Below are positions 25,701-33,622 of a stretch of DNA of 64,000 bases, in pieces. This DNA is from QHWK01 sp035259385 (GTDB lineage Bacteria; Acidobacteriota; Vicinamibacteria; Vicinamibacterales; CAVVIG01), in the NCBI GenBank assembly GCA_035259385.1, contig DATFWL010000406.1, positions 38,801 to 102,800 of the forward strand, given 5' to 3'. A program made the translations under genes and the position numbers. Below the pieces are notes generated by a model. That model saw only the letters and a list, made by a program, of their open reading frames with translations, was not told the DNA's origin and did no database searches. Each line of letters opens with the position of its first letter. Within the stretch, counting starts at the first letter, position 1.

Positions 25701-26370
25701 CGTGGGCGGGCGGCCGGCGAGCCTCGGGGTCGCCGACGATGGCCGGTCGATCGCGGAAGGTGACGGCGGCCGTGTGTGGCGCGTCGGCGACGTCGGCGGT
25801 ACCGCGCACGCCGGAGCCACGCCTGTGGTGACGGAACCGGCCGATCCTCCGCAGGACGACGCGCCCGTGGTGAGTCCGATGGGCGGCTTCGAGGTTCGCG
25901 TGGATCAGAAACAGGACCCCGGCGATCTTCGCGTCGTCAGGCGCTCGGATTCGAAGGTCGTGAGGGATTTCACGCTCCGCTCGCCCGCATATCGCTTCAG
26001 CCAGGACGACCGGTGGCTGGCGGTGTGGGCCAGAGAGGAGCACAGTCTCGAGGTGCTCGATCTGGATCAGGCAGAGATCCTCTTCCATTTCGATCCGAGC
26101 CTGGCGATCGACGACGCCGCGTTCGCGAACGGCAACCTCCTCCGCGTTCAGTTTGCGCCGGAGACGTCGGAGTTCGGAAACGAAGCCACGCTCATCCCGC
26201 TCGAGCCGTCGATGATGATACGGCTGGCGTCGTGGCTGTCGCGCCGTTCGCTGACGGAGCAGGACCGCTGCCTGTACGGCTTAGGTGGCGACGAGTGCCG
26301 CGTCAAGCGTGCGGCGCCGGGCAGCCCGGCTCAACCGGATAGGAAGAATGCGGCTCCTCGTACGCAGTAG
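22702..26370 (+). CDS. membrane-anchored STAND NTPase with C-terminal beta-propeller
   Basis: This protein has 1222 residues and a GTG start overlapping the TIR gene's stop. Residues about 18-420 are an nSTAND1-type NTPase. The family entry motif is NPWPGLASYEESSRDFFSGR, Walker A is GKSGLGKTS (58-66) and Walker B is VFVFDQFEELF with Asp151. A winged-helix-like segment ends LTHDLLTKAV. A transmembrane helix (about 427-446) is followed by a short helical stretch (DPELAIALALEGL) and about 700 residues of WD40-like blades such as VALSSDGNELAVL and AIKLWNVHDG. STAND proteins are ligand-triggered switches. Here the propeller is the likely sensor and the coupled TIR protein the effector. Confidence 0.88.
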   Translation: MTAAQWPGAAADRLDRENPWPGLASYEESSRDFFSGRGSEADDLQRRIVNDPVTVLFGKSGLGKTSLLKAGVFPRLREKGLLPILLRLQVLSDAAPFIEQVRLAMFDELRSANIEHADAEKTETLWEYLHRARQEFWTAQNRLVRPVFVFDQFEELFTLGRAMPAAVDRFREDLADLAENRIPAQLASRLGERAPAEAGLDFQAWQHKIVIALREDFLADLEEWRLSMPSLRRNRMRLLPMRRDQALEAVFNGRTSHLVTEPIARSIVAFLSSGAASDDRAVDAPGDSVEPALLSLFCRGVNEHRKRDGKTAFDEALVEGGKGTIVADFYRASVADQPDRVRRFIEEELITEHGFRNSYAIESAIAKGSITDSELTTLIDRHLLRHEHHLGTDRVELTHDLLTKAVADGRDERRKAERLRRERRQLWRALGFAAACLVVTAAFGWTALRASAARDAARSRELAAHAGSVMNHDPELAIALALEGLKRSDTVEARSALINAAQYAWPSVTLRAKDHLTGDPVAVALSSDGNELAVLESGGAIKLWNVHDGEPRLVWTAPVSDGTTVAFSPDKTVVAAARTASVDLLDAATGKVRATLPADLEQNRDKVLVVFSPDNVSLGASLSQQRMQVWDRRGETWTAAPLPDVPPGLTGFALRAGGTRIVAVAQPPSGLSAYAIDRKANGAWAAPVLLDLSECMKPQSVSQGAVYFSATWTPRACTYAVDSNQSEPEIKSLVISDIVWSAQGNGFAELLPQQRSLDLIVGRQQKGERLTSHVKGAHPNEATSEKSHLISVSDAGTRVAVIDSDHDNLVRIYSLAQHKPLLSRLPANSFVLAPDGAWMAVAAPGPDGNGATIDVIPFARAFAANKLSDGWTRIVLDTPPDRVHGARNSVVAVWRNPETTRVFDAATGKLRFERQGSAEPVGRGGEWLLTQVAAAAWQVIDARDGSPAAVPQLDQRTAVARVSPAGTAFALVRGKGAALFEASLYAVRDRAITYTGQISYVGGRPASLGVADDGRSIAEGDGGRVWRVGDVGGTAHAGATPVVTEPADPPQDDAPVVSPMGGFEVRVDQKQDPGDLRVVRRSDSKVVRDFTLRSPAYRFSQDDRWLAVWAREEHSLEVLDLDQAEILFHFDPSLAIDDAAFANGNLLRVQFAPETSEFGNEATLIPLEPSMMIRLASWLSRRSLTEQDRCLYGLGGDECRVKRAAPGSPAQPDRKNAAPRTQ

Positions 26371-26486
26371 ACTGATCGCGTACGATAATGGTCGAGCGAA
26401 GAAGATGGTTCGACCTCTGCAGTTGAACGTCGCCGCGCGGATGCACTGCCGAAACAGCATAGTCATCGGCGGTCACGTGCGGAACC

Positions 26487-28121
26487 ATGCACCACAAAAA
26501 AAAGATGATGCTGATCAATGTGATCGTGTTGCTGTTGGCGGCGGCGCTGAGCGCGTGCTCGGCAAACGGAACCAAGGACGCGGGCGCGCAGTCGGGCGCG
26601 CCAGCGACAGCAGGAACAGCCGCGCAGCCGCCGGCCGCGTCACCGCCCGGCGCGCCGGCGACGGCAGGAACGGCTGGTGGAGCCGCGGACGACGCCGATC
26701 CGCCGGCGTCTGAGATCAATCTTCCTCCTGACCTCCGCGCCATCCTGGAGAAGACGTTCACGGGCGACTTCGACGATCTCGTCAAGCGTCGAGTCATCCG
26801 CTGCGGCGTGACCTACAACCGGACGTTCTACTTCGTCGATCAGGGCGTCCAGCGTGGCCTGGCCTACGAATACCTGCAGATCTTCGAGGATGAGCTGAAC
26901 AAGCAACTCAAGACCGGCAACCTCGAGGTCCATGTCGTGCCGATACCGATGCGGCGCGACGCCTTGCTCCCGGCGCTCAAAGACGGCAAGCTCGACATGG
27001 TGGTCGCCGGCGTGACGATCACGCCCGAGCGGCAGGCGATCGTCGACTTCAGCAATCCCACCCGGCGCGGTGTCAACGAGGTCGTCGTGACCGGCCCCGG
27101 CGCGCCGACGTTCTCGACGATCGAGGATCTCTCGGGGCATGAGGTGTTCGCGCGGAAGTCGTCCAGCTATTACCAGAGCCTGGTGGACTTGAACAAGCGG
27201 TTCGAGCAGCAGGGCAGGACGCCGGTCGACATCGAGGTACTGAGCGAGAGCCTCGAAGACGACGACGTGCTCGAAATGGTGAATGCCGGACTGATTCCGG
27301 CGACGGTCATGGACGATTACTTCGCCGACTTCTGGAAGAAGGTGTTCACCGACCTGAACGTGTACGACACGCTTGTGCTCAGACGCGATGGCGACCTGGC
27401 AGTTGCGATCCGCAAGAACAGCCCGAAGCTCGCCGCGGAGCTCAACGGCCTCATCGCCAAGCACTCGCTGAACAACACGCTCGGTGCGATTCTGAACAAG
27501 CGCTACCTGGTGAGCACGAAGTACGCGAAGAACGCGACGTCGGACGCGGAGCGCAAGAAGTTCCAGGGCATGGTCACGTTGTTCAAGCAGTACGGCGACC
27601 GTTACAAGTTCGACTACCTCCTGATGGCGGCGCAGGGTTTCCAGGAGTCCGGGCTGGATCAGTCCGCGAAGAGCCACGTCGGCGCGGTCGGCGTGATGCA
27701 GCTGATGCCGGCCACCGGACGCGAGCAGAAGGTCGGCGACATCACCAAGCTCGAGCCGAACATCCACGCGGGCGTGAAGTACATGCGCTTCATGCGCGAC
27801 GAGTACTTCCAGGATCAACCGATGACCGACCTCGACAAGGGGTTGTTCACGTTCGCGTCGTACAACGCCGGACCTGGTCGAATCCGGCAACTTCGGCGCG
27901 AAGCGCTGCGACGCGGACTGAACCCGAACGTCTGGTTCGGCAACGTCGAGCAGGTCGCATCGGAGAAGATCGGGCGCGAGACCGTGACCTACGTCAGCAA
28001 CATCTACAAGTACTACCTCGCCTATCGGCTGATCGTCGAGGAGAACGCGCGGCGGCGAGATGCGAAAGTCGCGATGACGGCTGGGAAGAAGAACGTCGCG
28101 GCGACCGCCGGCAAGAAATAG
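26487..28121 (+). CDS. lipoprotein lytic transglycosylase with substrate-binding domain (MltF-like)
   Basis: This protein has 544 residues. The leader ends in the lipobox LSAC (Cys23), so it is an outer-membrane or periplasmic lipoprotein. A low-complexity Ala/Pro/Thr/Gly linker with the repeated unit GAPATAGTA follows. Residues about 95-335 are a type 3 solute-binding domain (RRVIRCGVTYN, LPALKDGKLDMVVAGVTITPERQ). Residues about 365-510 are an SLT domain with catalytic Glu in AAQGFQESGLDQ, VGVMQLMP and FASYNAGPGRIRQL. MltF cleaves peptidoglycan glycan strands. It starts 116 bp after the STAND gene; a link to that cassette is possible but not shown. Confidence 0.9.
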   Translation: MHHKKKMMLINVIVLLLAAALSACSANGTKDAGAQSGAPATAGTAAQPPAASPPGAPATAGTAGGAADDADPPASEINLPPDLRAILEKTFTGDFDDLVKRRVIRCGVTYNRTFYFVDQGVQRGLAYEYLQIFEDELNKQLKTGNLEVHVVPIPMRRDALLPALKDGKLDMVVAGVTITPERQAIVDFSNPTRRGVNEVVVTGPGAPTFSTIEDLSGHEVFARKSSSYYQSLVDLNKRFEQQGRTPVDIEVLSESLEDDDVLEMVNAGLIPATVMDDYFADFWKKVFTDLNVYDTLVLRRDGDLAVAIRKNSPKLAAELNGLIAKHSLNNTLGAILNKRYLVSTKYAKNATSDAERKKFQGMVTLFKQYGDRYKFDYLLMAAQGFQESGLDQSAKSHVGAVGVMQLMPATGREQKVGDITKLEPNIHAGVKYMRFMRDEYFQDQPMTDLDKGLFTFASYNAGPGRIRQLRREALRRGLNPNVWFGNVEQVASEKIGRETVTYVSNIYKYYLAYRLIVEENARRRDAKVAMTAGKKNVAATAGKK

Positions 28122-28133
28122 CCCGCGGGGTAG

Positions 28134-28802
28134 TTAGAGGATATTCACGGCGCGGGCGGCGAGAATCGCCAGCACAGTCAGCGAGATCATCGCCTGAATC
28201 ATCGTCAGAATCTTCGCCCATCTCGTGAGCACGGCGGTGTCGGTCGGCGAGAACGCCGTGCTGGTGTTGAAGGCCAGGAACAGGTAGTCGACGAAGTTCG
28301 GCGACCAGCGGTCCACGCCGGCCGCAATCTTCGCCTCCGGCGACAACGTCATCTGCGGAAACAGGAACGCGCCCGAGGTGTGGCGGGCGCGGGCGTCGCG
28401 GCCGTGCGGACCGCCGGCGTCCAGCCGCCAGTACCACAGCGCGAACACCAGGATGTTCGTGGTCCAGAGCGACGCCGCCGACAGGAGCAGCGCGTCGGGC
28501 GACTCCCGATGTGACGGCAGCGCTCCGATGAGCAGCGCAACCGACAGCACCATCTGGGCGGTCACGGCCGCGGTGACCGAGAAGCCGAGCACCCGGTCGA
28601 GATGATGGCGGCCGACGCGATGCGAGATGACGGTGGTCGCCAGCAGGAGACCGACGACCGTCGGGAAGATCCAGCGTGGACCGGAGGTGAGGCCCGCCGG
28701 CAGCGCCAGGTACAACCCTCCCACTGCGAGAACCGCGACGAGTGCCGGCCACCGCGGCTCCTGATCGGCCTTCGCGACGACGGTCGTGTGCCGTTCGCGC
28801 AT
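28134..28802 (-). CDS. DUF1345-family inner-membrane protein
   Basis: This 222-residue protein starts at the ATG at 28802. It has about five hydrophobic segments: WPALVAVLAVGGLYLALP, WIFPTVVGLLLATTV, AAVTAQMVLSVALLIGAL, LWTTNILVFALWYW and a C-terminal LTMIQAMISLTVLAILAARAV. The signature loop FLAFNTSTAFSPTDTAVLTRWAK before the last helix is typical of DUF1345 and recalls an ion-channel pore loop. The function is not established. It converges on the transglycosylase gene with only 12 bp between stops. Confidence 0.8.
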   Translation of the reverse strand: MRERHTTVVAKADQEPRWPALVAVLAVGGLYLALPAGLTSGPRWIFPTVVGLLLATTVISHRVGRHHLDRVLGFSVTAAVTAQMVLSVALLIGALPSHRESPDALLLSAASLWTTNILVFALWYWRLDAGGPHGRDARARHTSGAFLFPQMTLSPEAKIAAGVDRWSPNFVDYLFLAFNTSTAFSPTDTAVLTRWAKILTMIQAMISLTVLAILAARAVNIL

Positions 28803-28909
28803 CGGAACGTGCTCGATTATAGAAGGGACACGACGGAGCGCTGCTGCACACCGTTGCAACCCGACGCTCGTACAATGGTGACCACGCTTTCTTTACGAAC
28901 CTGCCCGAG

Positions 28910-28925
28910 TGGCACGCACGCTGCT
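28910..28925 (+). promoter_or_regulatory. possible sigma-54 (-24/-12) promoter
   Basis: TGGCACG at 28910-28916, four bases, then CTGCT at 28921-28925 fits the sigma-54 consensus with GG and GC in the correct register and one mismatch in the -12 element. It lies about 24 bp before the beta-barrel gene at 28949. A sigma-54 activator is encoded at 33623, but any link is speculative. A chance match is possible in such GC-rich DNA. Confidence 0.25.
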
Positions 28926-28948
28926 GCTCGAGCCGCGCCCTGCACACG

Positions 28949-29572
28949 ATGACGAACTGCCGCCGCCGACGAGTCGGTGCGATCGTCGTGGCGATCCTGC
29001 TGGGTCGCGCGGCGCCGCTTGCCGCCCAGGGCGTCGAGATTACGCCGATTGGCGGCTATCGCTTTGGCGGGGATCTCTTCGAGATCGCCGCCGCGCATCG
29101 GCTCGACATCGACGGTGCGCCGGCCGTGGGGCTCGCGCTCGACGTCCCGATCAACGACGGCTCTCAGTTCGAAGCGCTGTTCAGCCACCAGGAGGCGACG
29201 GTCGTGACGCCTCTCGATCCGACAGGTCCGCCCGTACGGCTGCGGCTGTCGGTCGATCACTGGCAGGCGGGAGGACTGCAGGAGCTCGGTTTCGGGCGGG
29301 TCCGGCCGTTCCTGACCGGCTCGCTCGGTCTGACGCGCTACGCGGCTGACGCCGACAGCGAGATCCGGTTCACGCTCGGCGGCGGCGGCGGCGCCAAACT
29401 GTTTCCAACGCGCCACGTCGGCGTGCGATTCGACGGCCGGCTCTTCGCGACGTTCGTCGATCTCGAGGGACGAGGGGTGGCGTGCATCCAGGGAGGCTGC
29501 GTGATCGTGATCCACGCCAACATCGCCTGGCAAGCCGAGTTCACCGCGGGCCTCGTCGTCCGGCTCCCGTGA
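28949..29572 (+). CDS. outer-membrane beta-barrel protein
   Basis: This protein has 207 residues. Residues 1-26 are a signal peptide (RRVGAIVVAILLGRAAPLAAQ). The mature part alternates short amphipathic strands and turns (VEITPIGGYRFGGDLFEIAAAHR, RPFLTGSLGLTRYAADAD, FTLGGGGGAKLF, HVGVRFDGRLFATFVD), the pattern of a small OmpA/OmpW-like barrel of about eight strands. It contains two Cys near the C-terminus (CIQGGC). The substrate is unknown. The gene overlaps nothing and converges on the MBOAT gene 20 bp downstream. Confidence 0.75.
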   Translation: MTNCRRRRVGAIVVAILLGRAAPLAAQGVEITPIGGYRFGGDLFEIAAAHRLDIDGAPAVGLALDVPINDGSQFEALFSHQEATVVTPLDPTGPPVRLRLSVDHWQAGGLQELGFGRVRPFLTGSLGLTRYAADADSEIRFTLGGGGGAKLFPTRHVGVRFDGRLFATFVDLEGRGVACIQGGCVIVIHANIAWQAEFTAGLVVRLP

Positions 29573-29591
29573 CGTTCGCCAGACTCTGCGA

Positions 29592-31040
29592 TCACAGCCG
29601 GCCGGCACGGGTCAGCGACCAGCGCCATCCGCGGAGCAGCGGTGTGACCACGATCCGGCAGCAGCGCCACGCGAAGAGCACGCTGGCGAAGATCATCATC
29701 AGCAGCGAGACGATCAGCGCGTCGATTGCGACGGTCCACCGGCGAATCGCCGGAAAGAGCGGCGCGCATCCAATCGCTCCGGCCGCCAGCACCAGCCAGA
29801 GCGCGGCCGACGTCGTCGGCTGAACGCGCAGCGGCGTCGCGTTGAGGCCCGCGAGCGCCTTGAAGAACTGCATCGCGCCGCCGAGCGTCGCGCTGCGCAG
29901 GATCACCCAGCCAGCCATGACGATCACGAGCAGATACACGTGCCGCAGCAGCGGCGGCAGGCGCTTGACCACCGCCTCGACGCCGTGCCGCTCCGCGACG
30001 ATCAACGCTGCCTGACTGAGGCCCCAGACCGCCGACGTCCACGCGAGACCGTACCACGCGCCGCACAGGAGCACGACGAGCGCGTCGCGGCCGACCGAGG
30101 GTGCAGGAACGTGATCGGCGTCCATCGACAGATCCGCGTACTCACGGAACCACGCGGACAGCCCGATGTGCCAGCGCAGCCAGAACTCGCGGACGGTCTC
30201 GCCGACGTACGGCCAGCGGAAATTCTCGGGCAATCGAATGCCGACCATCCGCCCGAGGCCGATACCCATGTCGGAGTAGCCGGAAAAGGCGTAATACATC
30301 TGCATCGCCGCGCCGATCAGACCTACCCACGCCGCGAGCGCGCTCAAGCCGCCGGGCCGCATCGCGAACGCCGCATCGGCCTGGGCACCGGAGAGTCCCG
30401 CCATCACGAACACCTTCCAGACGCCGATGAGCAGCCGCCGCACGCCATACGAGTAATCGCTGACGCTCGGCGAGCGGCGGGCGAGTTGCCGAGCCACGCC
30501 TTCGTAGGCCACCGGTCCGCCGGCGATCAGCGGCAGGAGCAGGAGATACACCGCCAGCTGCGATCGGCTGCGCTCGGCCCGGATGCGGCGGCGGTAGACG
30601 TCGACGGAATACGAGATGCCGTGGAACGCGAAGTACGACACGCCGAAGGGCACGAGCAGGCCGCTGACGCGCTGCCACGGTCCGGCCAGTGCGCCGGATC
30701 GCGAGATCGCCGCGCCCGTCGCCACTGACACGCTGACGGCGATCGCGAGCCACGCGCGGGCAGGCAGCCGGCCGCGCGCGGCGTCACGACTGCGGCTGTC
30801 TGCGGCCCGCTCGATCGCGAGCGCGACGTGGTGCAGGACGAAAACGAGCGCAGCGATGAGGAGCGCGAAAACAGCACCGCCGATGACGAACGCCACGGCA
30901 AGCGCCGCGGCTGACAGAAGGACGGCCTTGTCCAGCGCGCCGTAGCCCATGTAGCGGACGACGAGCGACACCGCCAGCAGAAGCAGTGCGAAGGCAATCG
31001 GAATGAGGATGGACAGCCAGATCGGCCCGAGGAAGAGCAC
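29592..31040 (-). CDS. MBOAT-family (AlgI-like) membrane protein lacking the catalytic histidine
   Basis: This 482-residue protein has 10-12 membrane segments and a GTG start at 31040. AlgI/DltB landmarks are present: LVPFGVSYFAFHGISYSVDVYR, FSGYSDMGIGLGRMVG and FWLRWHIGLSAWFREY. The second landmark, normally GLWHGAAW then WGxxHG, reads GAWYGLAW then WGLSQA, so the invariant catalytic His is Tyr and the following His is Gln. MBOAT proteins move acyl groups onto exported sugars or teichoic acids. This one may have lost that activity or use another mechanism. No SGNH-type partner acetylesterase is adjacent. Confidence 0.85.
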   Translation of the reverse strand: MLFLGPIWLSILIPIAFALLLLAVSLVVRYMGYGALDKAVLLSAAALAVAFVIGGAVFALLIAALVFVLHHVALAIERAADSRSRDAARGRLPARAWLAIAVSVSVATGAAISRSGALAGPWQRVSGLLVPFGVSYFAFHGISYSVDVYRRRIRAERSRSQLAVYLLLLPLIAGGPVAYEGVARQLARRSPSVSDYSYGVRRLLIGVWKVFVMAGLSGAQADAAFAMRPGGLSALAAWVGLIGAAMQMYYAFSGYSDMGIGLGRMVGIRLPENFRWPYVGETVREFWLRWHIGLSAWFREYADLSMDADHVPAPSVGRDALVVLLCGAWYGLAWTSAVWGLSQAALIVAERHGVEAVVKRLPPLLRHVYLLVIVMAGWVILRSATLGGAMQFFKALAGLNATPLRVQPTTSAALWLVLAAGAIGCAPLFPAIRRWTVAIDALIVSLLMMIFASVLFAWRCCRIVVTPLLRGWRWSLTRAGRL

Positions 31041-31134
31041 GCCGTCCGGATGCTATCGCGCGCGTCCGTGGCGGGCAAGCACGCGTCAATCGTGATTCGC
31101 TTGTCGCGACGGTCGTGTACGCTGTGGCACCACG

Positions 31135-32535
31135 ATGAGACTTCGTTCGATCTGCTCCAGGATGATCTGGCCAGCCTTCCGCGTGTTCGGAATCGCCGCG
31201 CTCGTTCTGTGCGGCCGGCCGTCCACCGCCAGGTGCCAGGAGGTTTCGCCACCCGGCGCCGAAGCGCCGCCGGTCACGACGATCTTTCCGCACGACGAGG
31301 ATGGACGCTGGTGGCTTTCGGGTCAGGTGAATCTGATCGGGCAGGGCCATGGCGACTTCGAATCGCCATACGAAGGCGAACACAGCCTACGAGCGATCCA
31401 GGAACACGCGTTGTCGCGCCTGTGGACGATTTACTCGGGCGTGCAGCTTCCCAAGCATCTCGAGGTGCTCGTCGCGATCGAGAGCGCGGGCGGCCGCGGG
31501 ATCAGCGACGCGCTCGGCCTCGCGGGCTTCACCAATCTCGACGTCGTCCGGAATCCCGATCTGGGCGCTACGCCGTACCTCGCGCGGGCGACAATCCACG
31601 CGACGATCCCGTTGGCGTCCGAAGTCCCGTCCGCGAGTCGGGGACCGTTCTCGCTGGCGACGATGGTGCCGGCGCGCCGCCTGGATATTCGCGCCGGCAA
31701 GCTGAGCGTGGTCGACTTCTTCGACGTCAACGCGGTCGGCAGCGACAGCCACCTGCAGTTCACCAACTGGGCCGTCGACAACAACGCGGCGTACGACTAC
31801 GCGGCTGACACGCGCGGCTATACCTACGGCCTGGTCGTCGAGTACGCCACGCCGCAGTGGTCGATCCGCGGCGCCGAGGCGCTCATGCCAAAGGTCGCCA
31901 ACGGGATCGATCTCGACTGGGATGTCGCACGATCGCGTGGAGAGAACGTCGAAGTCGAATGGCGGCAGGGATCCGGCTTCGTCCTGCGGCTGGTGGGCTT
32001 CGCGAATCACGCGAACATGGGCAGCTACGAGGAAGCGATCAGCGCGTTTCACGCCGGGACTGACCCGACGCCGAACATCGAAGCGCATCGGGCCGCCGGA
32101 CGCGTCAAGTACGGCGCGGGGGCGAACGCGGAGTATTCGCTTGGCGGCGGCATCAGGCTGTTCGGTCGAACCGGCTGGAACAGCGCCGACACGGAATCGT
32201 TCGCATACACCGAAGCGAACGACACGGCCGCGATCGGCGGCGACATCTCCGGCGCGCGCTGGCATCGGACCGACGACAGGGCGGGCGTCGCGTTCGTCTC
32301 GAACGGGCTCTCATCGGGACATCGCGAGTACCTCCGGCTGGGAGGGCTCGGCTTCCTGCTCGGCGACAGCAATCTCCGCTACGGCCGCGAAACGATCGTG
32401 GAGAGCTACTACACCGCGCACGTGTGGCGCGGCGTTTTCGGATCGGGCGGTGGAACGTTCATCGCCAACCCGGGGTACAACCGCGATCGTGGTCCGACCT
32501 TCGTCGGCATGGCTCGACTCCACCTCGAATTCTGA
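31135..32535 (+). CDS. OprB-like carbohydrate-selective porin
   Basis: This protein has 466 residues, with a signal peptide to about residue 33 (ALVLCGRPSTARCQ). The body matches carbohydrate-selective porins: WWLSGQVNLIGQGHGDFESPYEG near the start, DIRAGKLSVVDFFDVNAVG, FTNWAVDNNAAYDYAADTRGYTYG, and the C-terminal strand FIANPGYNRDRGP ending in the aromatic LHLEF expected for outer-membrane insertion by BAM. It should form a 16-strand barrel admitting sugars. No sugar-uptake operon surrounds it. Its promoter region is shared with the divergent MBOAT gene. Confidence 0.88.
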   Translation: MRLRSICSRMIWPAFRVFGIAALVLCGRPSTARCQEVSPPGAEAPPVTTIFPHDEDGRWWLSGQVNLIGQGHGDFESPYEGEHSLRAIQEHALSRLWTIYSGVQLPKHLEVLVAIESAGGRGISDALGLAGFTNLDVVRNPDLGATPYLARATIHATIPLASEVPSASRGPFSLATMVPARRLDIRAGKLSVVDFFDVNAVGSDSHLQFTNWAVDNNAAYDYAADTRGYTYGLVVEYATPQWSIRGAEALMPKVANGIDLDWDVARSRGENVEVEWRQGSGFVLRLVGFANHANMGSYEEAISAFHAGTDPTPNIEAHRAAGRVKYGAGANAEYSLGGGIRLFGRTGWNSADTESFAYTEANDTAAIGGDISGARWHRTDDRAGVAFVSNGLSSGHREYLRLGGLGFLLGDSNLRYGRETIVESYYTAHVWRGVFGSGGGTFIANPGYNRDRGPTFVGMARLHLEF

Positions 32536-32619
32536 AACGGCGACGAAGGCGGTACACTCGCTGCGTCCAGCGACACCGTGATACGTTCGCGCGTCGATCC
32601 ATGAGGGAGTACGGCGGCC

Positions 32620-33108
32620 ATGTGGAACATCGCCATTCCGATCTGGGAGCTCGTCCTTCGCGCGGCGGTCGTTTATATCTTCCTTCTGGCGCTTTTACGG
32701 TTTACTGGCAAGCGGCAGATCGGGCAGCTGGCGCCATTCGACCTGGTGCTGCTGCTGGTGCTGTCCAACGCCGTTCAGAACTCGATGAACGGCGGCGACA
32801 ACTCGCTCGTCGGCGGCCTCGTGTCCGCGGCGACGCTCGTCGCGATCAATTGCGCGATCGGCTACGCGACGTTCAGGAGCAAGCGCCTCGAAGCGGTGAT
32901 CGAAGGGCGACCGCAGGTGATCATCCACAACGGCCGCGTCTACGAGGACGCGATGAGGAGCGCCAAGCTGACTCATCACGAGCTCACCGCAGCGCTGCGA
33001 CAGGCCGGCTGCAACCATCCGGAGGAAGTGCAGGCGGCGATCCTCGAGAACAACGGTTCGATCAGCGTCGTGACGCGCCGGTCGCGGGCGGACAGCGGGA
33101 TCGCCTGA
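32620..33108 (+). CDS. DUF421 (YetF/YcaP-type) membrane protein
   Basis: This protein has 162 residues, with GGGAG upstream. Three N-terminal helices include VYIFLLALLRFTGKRQIGQLAPFDLVLLLVLSNAVQNSM, the diagnostic DUF421 block. A small cytoplasmic domain follows with VIIHNGRVYEDAMRSAKLTHHELTAALR. Members are found from Bacillus (YetF) to Proteobacteria; their biochemical role is unsettled. It sits 84 bp after the porin gene and may be part of the same envelope-related unit. Confidence 0.85.
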   Translation: MWNIAIPIWELVLRAAVVYIFLLALLRFTGKRQIGQLAPFDLVLLLVLSNAVQNSMNGGDNSLVGGLVSAATLVAINCAIGYATFRSKRLEAVIEGRPQVIIHNGRVYEDAMRSAKLTHHELTAALRQAGCNHPEEVQAAILENNGSISVVTRRSRADSGIA

Positions 33109-33622
33109 GCGACCCGCCCGCCGGACCAGCCGGATCGGCCGTCCCGCACGTCTCCACTGTGGTGCCACACGATCAACAGGCTTCTCCAGATCAGCTGATC
33201 GGCAGCGACTCACCCCGATAGGCTGAGCAGCGCCGAATATTTCAGGCCGCCGATGGCCGCCGGTGTCACACCCTGCGGACCTGACCCGTCTTAGACGTAG
33301 GCGGTCGCGAGGACGTCGTCGCTCGCGACACTCCGAGCGTCGGTCAGCCGCAACTGGCGTGCTCCCGCATCGTCCGAAAGTCGCAGATCGCGCTCGTCAC
33401 AATGTCCGGTGTGCATGTCGCGCGCGCGACGGAGCCGGCTGTACGGCACCTGCTGGATTGTTTGCGCGTCAAACCGGAACGAAAGTAAGGAACGTGTCGA
33501 GTCACCGCGACGTCAATCGTCATTACGTCAGGGGTCATTGAGGGGCAGGCGGCGGCTGGCGTATACCTCGAGGTCGAGACATCGATTGCAGGGATGAGCC
33601 ATAACCAGGATGGAGTTCAGAA
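33109..33622. other. 514-bp intergenic region
   Basis: This is the longest non-coding stretch in the window. Short open frames exist on both strands, but none has a ribosome-binding site or recognisable protein. It should hold the promoter of the sigma-54 activator gene at 33623. I see no repeat, IS remnant or RNA gene in it. Confidence 0.5.

Noticed and set aside
26487..28121. Pure amino-acid ABC transporter binding protein
   Set aside because: The C-terminal third carries a complete SLT transglycosylase domain, so MltF-like is the better call.
33263..33541. Short frames in the 514-bp gap
   Set aside because: They have no ribosome-binding site, no motif and an Arg-rich composition typical of random GC-rich frames.
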